A stretch of 64,000 nt of DNA, from NCBI GenBank assembly GCA_030141605.1, contig JAQGDQ010000001.1, forward strand, positions 2,886,501 through 2,950,500, given 5' to 3'. Position numbers and translations under genes: made by a program. A model generated the notes under the pieces. The model saw nothing but the letters and a program-made list of their open reading frames with translations. It made no database searches and was not told the DNA's origin. Shown here piece by piece: positions 13,358 through 25,052 of this stretch (the first letter of the stretch is position 1; each line of letters starts with the position of its first letter). Origin of the DNA: Tubiluchus corallicola (lineage: Eukaryota; Priapulida; Priapulimorpha; Priapulimorphida; Tubiluchidae).

Positions 13358-15628
13358 ATCAATACGCATGATAATATACAAAACCATACATCTTATCATA
13401 TTGCCCTATGACTAGTTCTAAATTCACATTTCCTTGTACATGAAAGGTCTTATCGAATTTGTTATCACTTCACACAAATAAAATGCCTTACAACTTTTTA
13501 AAGCTGTTAAACTTCGTCCATTTTTTTGGCCCAGTAACATGCACAGTCAACCATTATTTTTATGACACTGTACCCACTCACCAAACTGCATGTACGTTCA
13601 CTCGAATAGAAAAGCTGTTTGTTGTATAAACCGTTTTTGTGGAGGTTTCTAGACCTTTCCTCCCTTTTGATATTTTTAGAAAATGTGTACTTTTCCTGAT
13701 AAGGCCAGAGATGTGCACATATAACCCGATTTCGACAGAAATTCATTTAGAATACAAATTTCATCGGATAGTTTTCGCAACACATAATATTAACAACTCA
13801 ATATTTTACATTCCTTATTACAGACAGACAAGTTAAAATGAAAATATTTTAAGTGCGCTTCATAAAATTTGTTCAGTGCAGTCATTTTTATATCTTTCTA
13901 TTGTACAAACTTGACATCAACTGAATACACTAGGACATCAAATATTTTACAACACTATAACATTTTAAATTTTAACTAGCTATTCTGTTAAAATGACGAA
14001 TACTTAGGCTCAATTCTGTCAAGGAAGTCGTAAAAGTACACAGAAGCTTTATAGATGCAGTTATAGCATATTCATTTTCCAAGAAAAATCATTGTTAAAA
14101 ACTACCCCATTTACTTCTCGAAATTTGTTTTATACCCACTGCATTTGTACAAACTACATTAGCTGAAAGATCCATTAACAACCTTTTTTCTTTTAAACTA
14201 AGAATGAGATAAGAACAGAACATATCTAACAAACCACTGAAATTGCTTTTTCTGCACAACAGAGAATATTTCTTTTTCTGTTTCTACATCCCATATGTAC
14301 ATATTTGGGAGTCCACCTGGTACAGTGCATGCTAGAAAAATAAGACATGTAATACACAGCCATCAGCATGTTACAAAAATAAAAACAAACAAACAAAAAG
14401 GGCACTAAAAATTGAGAACTCGGTAGTTCTTAAGTACTAGACTCAATTGTCAATTAACTGATTTAATAATTAAATATCACTATTAAATATCATTATTCTG
14501 ACAAATAATTTATCAGATTAACCCATAAACAATTATGTCAAAAGGCTAGCAAACTAATCAATAAGCTCGGAGGAATATAAAGAAGGTACTACTAAAGTAT
14601 CTTGCAGTTAAACTTGCAATATAAATTACTACCATATTATGGTTTAAATTATAAAACTAAAGAACCATTCTCACTTTTACAACTTGCTAGTTTTATTAAC
14701 AAACGTACCAACATGTTGCTCCCATGCTGAAAGAAATCGACCAGTCGGTGAAAGTTGGAGAGAAATAATTTTTTGTGCTTCTCCATCTAACACTATTTTC
14801 TTCTTTGTCATATCCATCACTTGCAATCTAATGTAATGTAACTTACATACATTAATTTTACACTTCCGTATTCAAAAATACGAAGCAGATAGAAAACATA
14901 CACAATTTATCCTCTAAAAGGTACTTTCCTTGTTACCAAGCAAAATTACCTAAATATGAGAGGGTGGGACACTGAGAACTCAATTTCTGAAAGTGCTGTA
15001 GCTGTCTGGAGCTCAAACACTAAGCCCAAAAATAAAATAAAAAACAGTGAAAGAAATACATAAAGCTTTCTCTGTTAATTTATGTGAAAACCTAACGTCC
15101 ACTGTAACTTTGTAACATAAAATGAAGTTCTCTGACATAAGTTGCTAATTAGAGATGACAAAAATGAACTATTTGCAATAAAGGGAGTTTATTTTCAATG
15201 AATAAAAAAGTCAAAGGCCTACTGTTTTAAATGCAGTATTAAATTTTCATTTCTGTAGTATAATATTAATCCAGTTTTTAAATGTAATTACCTTTCCCCA
15301 TTATTCCATGCAAAGAATCTTCCATCGTGACTGAAGTGCATTGCTCGACATTTTGAGCTTCTTTCCCTGGAAAAGGTTAAACATCTCTCTTCTAATAACC
15401 ACACTGAAATGACCGTGGTTGTTAAAATAACTTGTTAATTGAAGACCAAGAAATTAGGCTTGAGCAGAATTCAAAGCTCCTGTAAACGTAACTAATATGT
15501 AATGTACATAAACTGTAGCTTATTGTATACTGTAGCTTATATACTTACTGTAGCCATGGGAGCTGCGTATATTCAGGTGGTCCTGTAGTTAAGCGAACTC
15601 CTTCAGTTCCTCGAACTAAAAATAACAT
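4813..15628 (-). CDS. EIF2A: Eukaryotic translation initiation factor 2A, 15 exons
   Basis: Exons (coding order): 15549-15628, 15292-15366, 14709-14827, 14235-14331, 13191-13273, 11850-11953, 10818-10935, 10562-10678, 10279-10347, 8694-8795, 7779-7888, 7257-7394, 7025-7115, 6422-6552, 4813-4938. They join in phase to a 519-residue protein (human about 585). Diagnostic stretches are GPPEYTQLPWL, ANKSFFKAD-type SNKSFFKADRV, DVDKSNTSYYGEQTL, MPAKATLFNTKCEP, GFGNLQGNIEFWD, RLRVGNGYKIYHYTGS and the helical tail QASGKQLEKNQLDKI. The family is a cytosolic WD-repeat beta-propeller (about residues 1-410) with a C-terminal coiled coil; it delivers Met-tRNAi in non-canonical initiation. The start at 15628 (MLFLVRGTEG) aligns with the family N-terminus, but a spliced upstream start is possible because TTTTTAG at that point also resembles an acceptor. 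Introns 9 and 10 are U12-type. Confidence 0.95.
7889..8693 (-). other. EIF2A: EIF2A intron 10, U12-type AT-AC
   Basis: The donor reads ATATCCTTTTTTT and the intron ends in AC at 7890-7889. TTTCTTCAT (7899-7907) is a plausible, weaker branch site 11 nt before the end. Splicing here gives YYSPFGNMLVLGGFGNLQG, which matches the family gaplessly. A GT-AG alternative would need a poor donor and would add unrelated residues. The 805-nt intron contains a hAT transposon remnant. Confidence 0.87.
8110..8605 (-). mobile_element. hAT transposon remnant: 5' end plus transposase C-terminal dimerisation domain
   Basis: The minus-strand ORF at 8116-8370 contains LSTTSTVAERSFSRLKQIK followed by LHSTMSEDSL, the hallmark of the hAT C-terminal dimerisation domain. 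At 8593-8605, read on the minus strand, is CAAGTGGCGTAGC, a typical hAT terminus, followed by the usual GGAGCAACCGC-like G-rich segment. The DDE catalytic part is missing, and I could not find the opposite terminus. It lies wholly inside the AT-AC intron of EIF2A, so it is spliced out if that intron is removed. Confidence 0.75.
8796..10278 (-). other. EIF2A: EIF2A intron 9, U12-type GT-AG
   Basis: The donor reads GTATCCTTTT, the minor-spliceosome consensus. The acceptor end has branch-site sequence GCCTTAAC (8808-8815), with the branch A 13 nt before the terminal AG. This junction joins VVFG to FMPAKATLF in phase 1, matching the family. The 1,483-nt intron carries a degenerate repeat block at 9240-9830. 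Confidence 0.88.
9240..9830. repeat. EIF2A: Degenerate tandem repeat block in EIF2A intron 9
   Basis: Variants of GAAAATGATGTTATTGCCAC recur about every 95-170 bp, near 9270, 9364, 9496, 9668 and, in part, 9810. They are accompanied by repeated GTTTCATGATGATC and GCAGA-CTT phrases. The units are old and uneven. They may be the decayed inside of an unclassified transposon. Confidence 0.45.
11104..11228. repeat. (CT)n microsatellite
   Basis: About 125 bp of CT dinucleotides, with a CCT/CCC-rich start, in EIF2A intron 6. The Arg-Glu repeat ORF on the minus strand is an artefact of it. Confidence 0.95.
12357..12443. repeat. 27-bp direct duplication
   Basis: GCCAACTGAGACTTTCCG, followed after one variable base by GAAAGATC, occurs at about 12357 and again at about 12417. 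The copies are 60 bp apart in EIF2A intron 5. It adjoins a pogo-like fragment. Confidence 0.6.
12500..12762. mobile_element. Fragment of a pogo/Tigger-like element
   Basis: The right edge reads, on the minus strand, TACAGTAAACTCCGCATAAC, then TCAAAATTGC. This is the TA-CAGT terminus style of the Tc1/mariner-pogo group and is similar to the element pair at 25.9-28.4 kb. Internal repeats of TTTTGAGTTA phrases fit. The other terminus was not found and no coding capacity is left. Confidence 0.4.
13313..13352. repeat. (TA)n microsatellite
   Basis: About 20 TA units inside EIF2A intron 4. Confidence 0.95.
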
Positions 15629-16124
15629 AACAGTCGCTAAACTACTATACACATTTAAAGCAATATTTATTTTGATACATTTCGAGTATATCGCACATAC
15701 GAAATGTACCAAAATAAAGATGTAGATTTTTATTTTTTCGTTTGTGCTTTTGTTTTTGGTTAAATTGCAATTCCCAAGCAATAACAGTTTGTTAATAATA
15801 TTTAGAAATAATTTGTTACATTCCAAGTATTTACGTCAGTCACATTTTGCATTTCTCAAGAAACGCCTGGGTCTTTTTCCGACAATCCTATAGCATGGCC
15901 CATCTATCATAGTTGCCATCCTGATAACCTGTGTCAACGTTTACTTCTCACTAAATTATAGCATCAACTCCACTTGATGACTCCGAATTTATCGATGATT
16001 CATTTTAAGGACTGCAAAATTTTTTCACCTTTGCTCACTTGATAATAAATGTTTTGCTTCAAGGAAAATTTCCTAGCCTAACTGAAAGACCAAAAAACTT
16101 TCTACTTACATAATGCTAAACAAA

Positions 16125-16510
16125 ATTGTTTTGAAATTTTGTGTCACCTCTTATTGCTTTATTGTAAGGAGACCTTGTATTAGCAGCAATGTCGTACAAA
16201 ACTTGAAAATTTAAACTCTCACGATGACCGTTAGGTGCATTTGATGTGCTGACAGTAAGTCGTTTGAAACCAAGCTTACATAACATTTGAGAAAAAAATC
16301 AAAGCATTCTTAGGGAGTTCTTTGCTAACTAAGCAAAAGTATAAATTACTTTCAATTGTTAGTAAGATCAATTATATGTGTTTGGTGAGTGAGTGGTGCA
16401 CACTGGGAAGGTGAATCAGTAACAATTTACCAGTTTACACAAAAATTTTAAATTACTAAGAATTTTCTTTTTTAGTTACGCAAGTCTTTGAAACAAGAAA
16501 GCGTGATGCA
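16125..16510. repeat. Dispersed repeat, copy 1 of 2
   Basis: It aligns in the same orientation with 60410-60770 over roughly 370 bp. Shared phrases include TGAAATTTTGT, TACAAAACTTGAA, TGGTGCACACTGGGA and AAGAATTTTCTTTTT. No protein similarity was recognised. It lies between the EIF2A 5' end and a LINE fragment and may be the 5' flank or untranslated part of a transposon family. Confidence 0.65.
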
Positions 16511-16559
16511 AAGTAATCTAACTTGTATACAGGCAAAATCACTTCCTATTGTTCAGGAA

Positions 16560-17860
16560 GTCTACAGATTGTGCTTGTCTGCCTAGGATTGGTGTGATGC
16601 TAATATTTCTCCTATGCCAAAGAAAGGTCCTAAAGTACTCACTAAACATCGTTCAGCGTCATTAACTAGCATTGTTGTTAAGAAACTAGAATGTTTAGTT
16701 CAACATCCACTTATGGACTTCTGCATGTAAGAAAATCTTATCAGCTCTAGAAATCATGGTTTTCAGAACGGAAAGTCATGCAGTACCAACCTTGTGGAAG
16801 TTCTTGATGACTGGACATCAGTATGTGATAATTTGGGGGAGGGTGTGGACGTGATTTATCTGGACTTCAGCAAAGCATTTGACACTGTTGCACACAAGCA
16901 ACTACTAGCTAAATTGTATTACTCAGGCATCAGAGGCAAACTGCTCAAGTGGTTTGAAGCATTTTTCTCAAATCGTAGACAAAGAGTAGTAATCAATGGA
17001 ACATCCTCTAGGTGGTGATCTGTTTCTAGCGGTGTTTTGCAAGAGTCTATACTGGGTCCCGTTTTATTCTTACTCTTCGTCAATGATTTGCCAGATTCAG
17101 TTACTTCAGAAATTAGTATGTTTGCTGACGAAACAAAAATCTATCGTCGAGTTCTGATAATAGAAGATTCAATACATTTACAACAAGATTTATTTCATCT
17201 GGAGGCCTGGTCTGATAAATGGTTATTACCGTTTCATGCAGATTAAGTGTGTAGTGTTGCAGTTTAAAGCTCAAGTTTCATCACATTATTAATTGTCTGG
17301 TAGTGAGTTAACACAGATCTAATGATCAGAAGCCTGCTGAGCATATCACCAACATTTGCAAGAACGCAAATCGGATGATTGGATTGATTAAACGATGTTA
17401 TGTTAACCGGGATCCTAAGCAGGTATTAACTCTCTACAAAGCTTATGTGCGACCATTATTAGAATATTCTAGTGTAGTATGGTCACCATCGTTACAATTT
17501 GACATCACGCAATTGCAGAAAGTTCAAGATAGGTGCCTGCGATTATGTTATGCAGTTGATTTGCATCCTGAGATTTGTTCACTCCAACAGAGAAGAGAAA
17601 CAGCTGACTCGTATGAGGTATTCAAGTACGTAAATGGAGACAACCGTGTTGGTTGTGATACACTATTTAAGGCTGCACCTGTACTGTCCACTCGCGGTCA
17701 TTTTATTAAGAAATTGTATAAACCGCATGCAAGAACTAATTGTAAAAGTTCATTTTTCACACCGCGTAGTGAACAAATGGAATAGTTTGCCAGAAAGAGT
17801 GGTTAGTGCACCGAATTTAAACCTTTTTAAGGAGAGATTGAGGGCTTCACGATAGTCATG
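16560..17860 (+). mobile_element. Decayed non-LTR retrotransposon (CR1/L2-like) reverse transcriptase
   Basis: Broken plus-strand frames give, in order, LTKHRSASLTSIVVKKLE, NHGFQNGKSCSTNLVEVL, VIYLDFSKAFDTVAHKQLL, GVLQESILGPVLFLLFVNDL, then MFADETKIYR at the catalytic position, where functional enzymes have a second aspartate. The post-RT part follows: LYKAYVRPLLEYSSVVWSP, VQDRCLRLCY and VVNKWNSLPERVVSAPN. Stops at about 16728 and 17016 and several frame changes show it is dead. The endonuclease domain was not seen. Confidence 0.88.
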
Positions 17861-18379
17861 CTTTAAGAGCCAAAATTATTATGAAAGGATCAAAGCCGTC
17901 CAAGAAGCAAGATCATCAAGTAAACAAAGATCACAATCGCGACGCCAACGTTTGGTGTTGAAGCAATGTGACAACCCATTTTTAAAAATGGGCTAGGAAG
18001 TTTGAGGATCCTTTCGCAATTCAATAAGTTGGAGATAATAGTACGGTCCAGATACCGTAACTTTTAAAAACACATACCTGCCAAGACCGGGGCTGCCATC
18101 TTCTTAATATGATTTGTTTTACTTCAAAAATTACAATTAAAAACGCACCGAAATTCACTGACGGTCTTTGCCCGGGACTTGTTCACGTAAATGTGGTGTT
18201 CATACCCTCATCACGTACCACCTGTACCACCTGTACCTCATCACTGTACCACCCTGATAAAGGACGGAGGCTCAGTGCCTACAGTACATGCTTAGAACAG
18301 TCGAGCCAGAAGAAAGTGTCCTTGCCTCATGGTCTCCTATGTCGCTTAATTAAATGAGTCACTTGGCATCTCTTCGACA

Positions 18380-18387
18380 CACACACA

Positions 18388-18456
<69 letters not shown>
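18380..18456. repeat. (CA)n microsatellite
   Basis: About 38 CA units with one interruption near 18390. Confidence 0.95.
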
Positions 18457-19244
18457 CATTTCTCTGCTCTTCTTGCTTTATTTGTTAGCGGCTTGACTTC
18501 AAGAACCTTGTCATTTCATTAGAATCAATAATTATGTGTGCTATTTAAATTGGATTTAATCATTCTTCATAGTTGAGCTGCTAAATCGTTACCAACATCA
18601 TCATCAAGTCGACTATATTCATTTTACCGAAACCCCGACCCAACCCAACACACAATTGATACTCAATTTTTGTTTTTAATCGCTCCAGTTTTTCTATCCC
18701 TTCCCCTATAATGAACTTCATACCATATAATAATTTAAGAAAATTAGACCTTGCTCTTTATTTTTACTTTATGTATTGCAACTATAATTTCTTGTATTAC
18801 TAGCTATAGGCGAAAAATAAATGAATAATAATAAATTTTCTCGTTTCATTTAAGGTTTCATTATTAAATCATTATAGTTTTACTCCGAGTTCAAATTTAA
18901 TTATGGACAAATACGTGATTATATTGCATTGATCTGTACGTACCTGTGCAGATCTTTTGGGATTATTCTGACTCAAGCACTCAGCATGTAACAAAAAGTC
19001 GGGATCAACTCCAAAAAAGATTAATTGAATTTCCAAAGTTGAACTGATGATTTAGGTTGATTGTAAATCTTTTGTGAGACTGTGAGCATTTGTTGCATGG
19101 GCATAAAAGCAGTAACTAATAGTGCTTTAAATTTGGCTTGCACATTAGAAAACAAAAGGTCCGTTTTTTGGTCTGCAAAATAATAGTTCAAAAATCTGGT
19201 TGTTAGCTCTGCCAGGTTAACAATTGGTATGAGTCTGCACCTCC

Positions 19245-19335
19245 ACATTTGTGCAAGAAAATGCTGCGGATCTCGACCTGGACCTGAACCAAGCTACTTG
19301 TATGTGAAAGCCATACAATTAAGCTATAACTAGAC
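19245..19335 (-). mobile_element. Possible tRNA-derived SINE head
   Basis: On the minus strand, TAGCTTAATTGTATGG (about 19311-19326) resembles a box A. It is followed by an anticodon-like stretch CTTTCACATACAAG and, about 45 nt on, box B-like GGTCGAGATCC. Acceptor-stem pairing is not evident, so it is not a functional tRNA. Evidence is weak. Confidence 0.3.
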
Positions 19336-22279
19336 CCCAACAATTATACTGAAAGGTTGTGTGAAAAATGGTTATTAGAGTTTAAAAAAGCAAAAGCCAG
19401 CTTTTGCGCTCTCTGTCCTAAGCTCTATTACTGTAAAGATGCACACATTCAAGACAATTATTAATCATCTGCCAACGACCTTATACTTGGTATCACAATA
19501 ACCAAAAACTTAAAGTGAGTCCTCAAATTTAAGTAACTATAAGTTTTCACAAGCAAATCAACGTACTGGCATAAATCATCTCCAGGAAAGCTTGAATCTG
19601 TAATAATTCTACTTTACAAAGATGTGCAACCCAGTTCTTGAACAGGTTTTAGTATACGGTCTGGTCGCTGTTCTTAAAGCATTAATGACGCAAAATCTAA
19701 AGTCTATATGCTTCATCGATTATAGCTGGTTGAGGTTGCTGACCTTTCTTCATTATCAACTTTAGAACAATGAAGAGAGATTGTTAAAGTCGTCATTTGT
19801 AATTATAAAAACACAGTAGTCAGTTAAATTTATGGCTTATAAGCCTTTGGGGAAGATGATTAATTTTAATTGTTTTCAGTCTCCCTAGGCTCCTAATTCT
19901 GTGGACATCACTCTAAGCTATTCATTTCTTTTTCATGAGCCAATATTCACTCCTAGTTTTGTGCCTACTGTGCATTAACTATAGACCAAATTGCCAACGA
20001 CATCCATTAATGCACCATCAGGTCCCTTCGATAGGTTGAATTAAAGGATGACTTTAAAAGGTTTGATTGAAAAGGTTTGATTGACTTAAATTATATTAAT
20101 TTTTAAATTAATTATTATTGGGTTCACAAATTTGGTTGTAATTTTTTATCATTGCAATTTGCATTAATTACCATCACGACACAATTCCTTAGAAAATAAT
20201 TGACTATTGTTTATTGTTCTTTTAGCAACTTCATTAGCTTTTTCTTGTTAGCTGACAAGCCAGACTGTAAATTAACTTATCATATGTTACAAAATGGACG
20301 TCTAAGTAAAACAAATTAATAATCACGATGGAATATTTATTGGCGCTGGTTAATTGATTGGCAAAATCAAAATTTAATATTATTACAACATTTAAAAAAT
20401 GCATTTTGTGAAATTTACAATATTTAAATCAGCTCTGTACTAAAACAAGATTCAGGTAAACAGCTATTTCTTTGCTAACGAAATGTGGATGAAATTAGAT
20501 GGGTTATCTGAAAAAAATATTGAAAATGTACCTGATATTGAATTTTTTGATTATCGTTCATCGATTGTACTTGCCTGGAAAATTGTTTTCGGTTAACGAC
20601 TTTCACGTGCTTTGACCATTAACCAAAGTTTATGGGATTGAATCATTGCTGTGTTCGTGTTTTGAAGGCTAATTTATTTCAGAATTCTAATTTTGTTCCC
20701 TGTATCCATTTGTGGGTAATTCCGGACTGTGGCTGGTTTTCTTGTCCGTAGTTTTATTAAAGGAAAAACAATCGTGGAACAACATTCATCAGAATTATTT
20801 TACTTAAAAATATTGAAATTGCTACATAATATACGCGCATAACATGATTTGCTTAAAAATATAAAAGAAATTAAATCATTCCTATCTCCCGCCATATAAA
20901 TGCCGTTATGGGTATATTTAAAAAATATGACGTAGCTGGTGGACTCGGTAACTGACTGTCATGACATAGAGGGCAAGGGTTTCATCACAAACCAAAAAAT
21001 AGTATTAATAATCTCTCGTTTAACAGTTTGGATTGTTTTTAGTTGATAACAGTAACTGCTGCTGCAAAAAGGTTTGCTCAGGCACCTTGCGGGATAAGTG
21101 TTTATATATATATATATTGCACTGTAACTGGATGATCCCGTTTTTCATTCAAATTGAGCACAAGAGTGAAGTGACCGCAGTGTTAAATTTATTTTACTAA
21201 TTAAACGAGGTGCTTAACACTATTTTGCTGAAACTTTCTAACATTTTTCTCAAAATTTAAAATAAGCTCAACTTCCCATGAAACTTAGCTTTTGCTTTAA
21301 ACGGCAACTACTGTAGTACGTACTACTGCAGGTTGTAATTAATTTTACTGCAGATTACTAATGTACTGCTATGATTTTGTCCAGTTTGCTGCTTGCTAAT
21401 TAAATATATTAAATATTTGTGTGCTGATTATGTCGAGAAGTTATACAATGAATTGACGTGACTGTCTGACTTGCGGACTGCCGGACTTGCTATTTCGTGA
21501 GTTTTGCTAAATATTGTAAAGAAATTGCCCCACAAACATCAGAAATATAAGTTGATTTCCGAGTGAAATTGCGTTGCAAAATTTTAAAAATTGGTTTCAG
21601 TATAATAGTATTCAGTATAGGGTAGATAAATGTATCGGTACAAAGATCAAATAAAAAATGGTGCAGCGATATATCGAGTATCTATACCCAAGATTGGTCA
21701 TCTTGACTGGCCATATGGGTTGTTACTGATAATTTTTTTACCATTGTAAAGAACTTAATGTGGTTTCATTGCTTGCAAAGGAGCATGTTTTACACACTGA
21801 TATTGTCAATTTTGCAATCAATAAAATTTTTTATAATTATTTTACGTAATTTTACTGGACAATGGGTAATATTTGTTTAGCGAATATTGTTTTTAGGTAG
21901 GTTTCAGGTTGGTTGCTGTACTGCTTATAACTAGTCTGAAGGGCAAAGTGACTGCAAAGTCAAGAGTGTGTGTACTTACAAGTATGTGTGTATCAGACCT
22001 ACGATGCATTTCCAATATGGATATTGTTATGTATTAGCTTGGATATAACCTATTTATTTCCAGCAGGTTGCCATAATCCATTTAATTATTTACCTTGGAC
22101 ATTTGACATTCAGTGTTTTTTCAAGTCTTGTTCAAGGGTTTTTGCTTTAATTTTTAATTATATACTGTTATACTTATTTGCTTTATGATTTTAAGAAAAG
22201 TTTCGTTAATTATTATTTTTTACTTATTTAAGATGAATGAGTTTTACGACACGATCTGCTGCTGTGCCTGAAAAGAAAA

Positions 22280-25052
22280 ATGCGATCACACTTTATGTTG
22301 CTGTTGTCAGTATTTTTCCTGCTTTGCTTATGTGAGAAACAGGACACAATGTTGAGAGATAAAATTCAGGAAAATAGTGCATTGCTTTGCTCGGCTTCTG
22401 CTAACATAGACTATCAGTCGATGATGAAAACATATTTTTTATCACCATCTATATTTTATTATTGTGCCAAAGTTGAAAAGAAACTTTCAGATTCAGGAAA
22501 TCTTACAGAAGACTCTGCAGCAGTTGCAAATCGGACAAAAATTATGTGTACTGCCGCCAATGTTAGTGATGATTGCGTGCCTAAAGTTGTATTGGTTAAC
22601 AGTACTGAGCTGATGAGATTACTCCAATTTAGCAGTGAAAGTAAACATGGAAATTGTCTGCTTGTGATGTTTTATGCAGCATTCTGTCCATTTTGTGCCA
22701 ATGTGGCTCCAGCTTACAATGCTTTGGGAAGGGCTTTTAGAACTTTACATGTCGTTGCAATCGATGCAATAAAGTTTAACAGGTAGTGAAATTCTTGTAT
22801 TGTTATTATAGATTTTACAGTGTTCTAAACAGTTTAAAACTAAATGGTTCACATTACTTCAATAATTAACTTTCTTGTTAGTTAGTTTGATACTTCTCAT
22901 TCCAGAAAGGTCATAAATCATCGTAGATAAATGTATGTCTGTAACTGTGTCAATGAATGTATTCGGTACTTCTGCGGTACGTACGGTAAGCGGTGAGTAC
23001 CGCTTGCTTCATGTTACGTTCTGTAATTAATGTAACTGGCTTGAAGCTAGAACAATATTCTCGTATAACAAAGCTGGGTTTTGTGAATTCAGCTTAATAT
23101 CAAAGTAGTTAACTAGTGTGTTAATATTTCTATAAAGTAGGTTTAGGTGCGTAATAGCCCTCTTACAGTACTTTAGTGTTTTGCATGGTACTGTACCTTA
23201 ATAATCCCTAGTTTAGGTTTGCTTGATTTCTCTGCATTTCCTTTTCTTCACTAATATTATGGATTATTTCTATATTAGTATGTATAATTTTTTATTACAT
23301 TTGCACTGTCGGATTCCTGTGAATCCTGTGTTTAATTTCATCTCATTTGACTGGCCAGAATTTAAATTGTGATTATTACTTGCATTTCATATTCTCTCTC
23401 CTGTCCTTGGAGGGGAAATTATGCCCTTCTGTAAAAATGCCAAAGTGTTTCTTTGTCATTTTTAATTACTTTAAATAAATATACCCATCCTTCGTAAAAG
23501 CAACTAAGAATTTTTTAATTGTCTGTATAATATTTTACCTCTTATACAGCGTGTCTCAGTAGTCATCATACAATTTACATTTTCTGCATTTTTTAACAAA
23601 CAAAGCAGAACTAAGCTATACCAAGTGAGGCATTTTTCACTAAGAAAGTCTATGTGAAGACGAGCTGCATCTAGTTGAAGAACTACAACAATTAATAGTG
23701 AGAGTACAGTTTGGTCAGTAATAGTGCTTTCAAGCTCCGCTGGTCCAAATGGTTCTTTGAATTTCCTCTGACCTTTATTTGGTGATTGAAGAACCTCATG
23801 CCAGGCTGATTTTGCACCACAGCTGAAGGTTACTGCCATTGCCATAGCAATGCGTTCCAAAAAATAAATGAAAAGAATTGCTAAAGGCCCCTTTGATTCA
23901 TGTAAAAGCTTGTTGAGATTGAAAAACAATTAAAAAGAAAATTAGAAGTCAAAATGTATTGTGGCTTATGTGATACCCTGTATTTTAAATACAAGTTAAT
24001 GTACCTTTGTCCTTTTATACACACTTTAAGCTAAATAACTTTTCCAAGTGGGAAGATTGTTGCAGCAGCACAAAACCTATTTCATTATCAAATAACTATC
24101 ATCTGAGGTCAGTCAAATCCTTCCTCAACAAGAGAAAATAGCCTCAGTGGTCACTCATCCACTTGCTAATCCAGCCTGGGTTGCTTAGTTTGCAGTTAAG
24201 CACACCTTTGTACCCTCGGCTATTCTCTTATCCTTAATATTAATTACAGACTGGCTGATCATGTTGGGCCTATTTCATTTATGTAAAATCTATTAATTTA
24301 ATTGTGTTTTATTGTATTGTAGTGTTAATACAAGGTTAGGAACATTTGCTGTACCAAACATACTGTTTTTTCACAATGGACGGCCAGTGTTAAAATTCAA
24401 TCATACAGAGAGAACATTCAATAATTTAAAATCATTTGTGACTTCTGCAACTGGACTTCAGCCCAATGAATCAGTCAACGTATCTGATGAAGATTATAAA
24501 GGTTTGTCATTTTAAATTTAGTGATATATGTAGTCATAAACTGTTTTACCTAGTCATCAAAGTTTGTTAAGTTATAAAAATTAGAGAAAATATAAGCCAG
24601 GAGCATGTAATTGACCAATGTGCCACGTTTCCTAAGCTGATGTTGTAGCAATTTGCAAAAAATTAAGAAGCTGGTTTTGTGATTTCCAGGCATTGCCACA
24701 TCATTTTTACTGCAGCACTACTCAAATTCATATTTGTTTGTGAACTTAAAACGTGTATCTGAATAAATTACTTGAGGCCTTCTTGTAAACCTAACATACA
24801 TTGTGCATAGGAAAGGCTTTTCGAAACTAATGAATACACAGATTTTTTATGTGCGCATTCACTTCATCTTTTCCAGGTCCAATGCCCAGTGTTGAGGTGC
24901 AGTATAATGATTATTTGTTATGGCTTGCATGGGCATTCTTGATCAGCTGTGCAGCTTGGTTTGTTGTGCAATCCCATGTTGGTCGTCAAATGATGGCTAC
25001 TGCATGGGGCAAAATTAGACCTCTAGTCATGAGACATCAACACATTGATTGA
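22280..25052 (+). CDS. TXNDC15: Thioredoxin domain-containing protein 15, 3 exons
   Basis: Exons 22280-22782, 24323-24501 and 24877-25052 join in phase to 285 residues (human about 360). Residues 1-18 (FMLLLSVFFLLCLC core) form a signal peptide. The thioredoxin-like fold starts near residue 102 (VVLVNSTELMRLLQFSS), with AAFCPFCANVAPAYN carrying a CxxC pair at Cys136/Cys139. It continues through RLGTFAVPNILFF and KFNHTERTFNNLK. A single membrane span (LLWLAWAFLISCAAWFVV) covers about 241-258, followed by a short basic tail. The family is an ER/secretory type I membrane protein; human mutations cause a Meckel-type ciliopathy. The start codon directly precedes the signal peptide. Several N-glycosylation sites (NLT, NRT, NVS, NST) lie in the luminal part. 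Both introns are ordinary GT-AG. Confidence 0.93.
23504..23929 (-). other. Unassigned 141-codon open frame inside TXNDC15 intron 1
   Basis: A continuous minus-strand frame runs from FNLNKLLHESKGPLAILF through WHEVLQSPNKGQRKFKEPFG to a hydrophobic middle and a Cys-containing end. It is unusually long for this AT-rich intron and has mixed, non-repetitive composition. No family is recognised. It could be a transposon relic or chance. Confidence 0.2.

Larger units (their letters stand above)
17861..22279. other. Intergenic region between the LINE remnant and TXNDC15
   Basis: It holds the CA repeat at 18380-18456, a polymerase-III-like remnant at 19245-19335, and AT-rich sequence near 18800-18835 ending in ATAATAATAAAT that resembles a LINE tail. 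No convincing exon was seen. The TXNDC15 promoter should lie at its right end. Confidence 0.5.

Noticed and set aside
14951-15025. Possible extra EIF2A exon (ELQTATALSEIEFSVSHPL) between exons 2 and 3
   Set aside because: The frame looks WD-like and ends at GTAATT, but every acceptor I tried gives a stop or wrong phase. Exons 2 and 3 already join in phase and match the family.
15629-15826. 66-residue N-terminal extension of EIF2A in the same frame
   Set aside because: It is AT-rich, Lys/Ile/Asn-biased and has no counterpart in the family.
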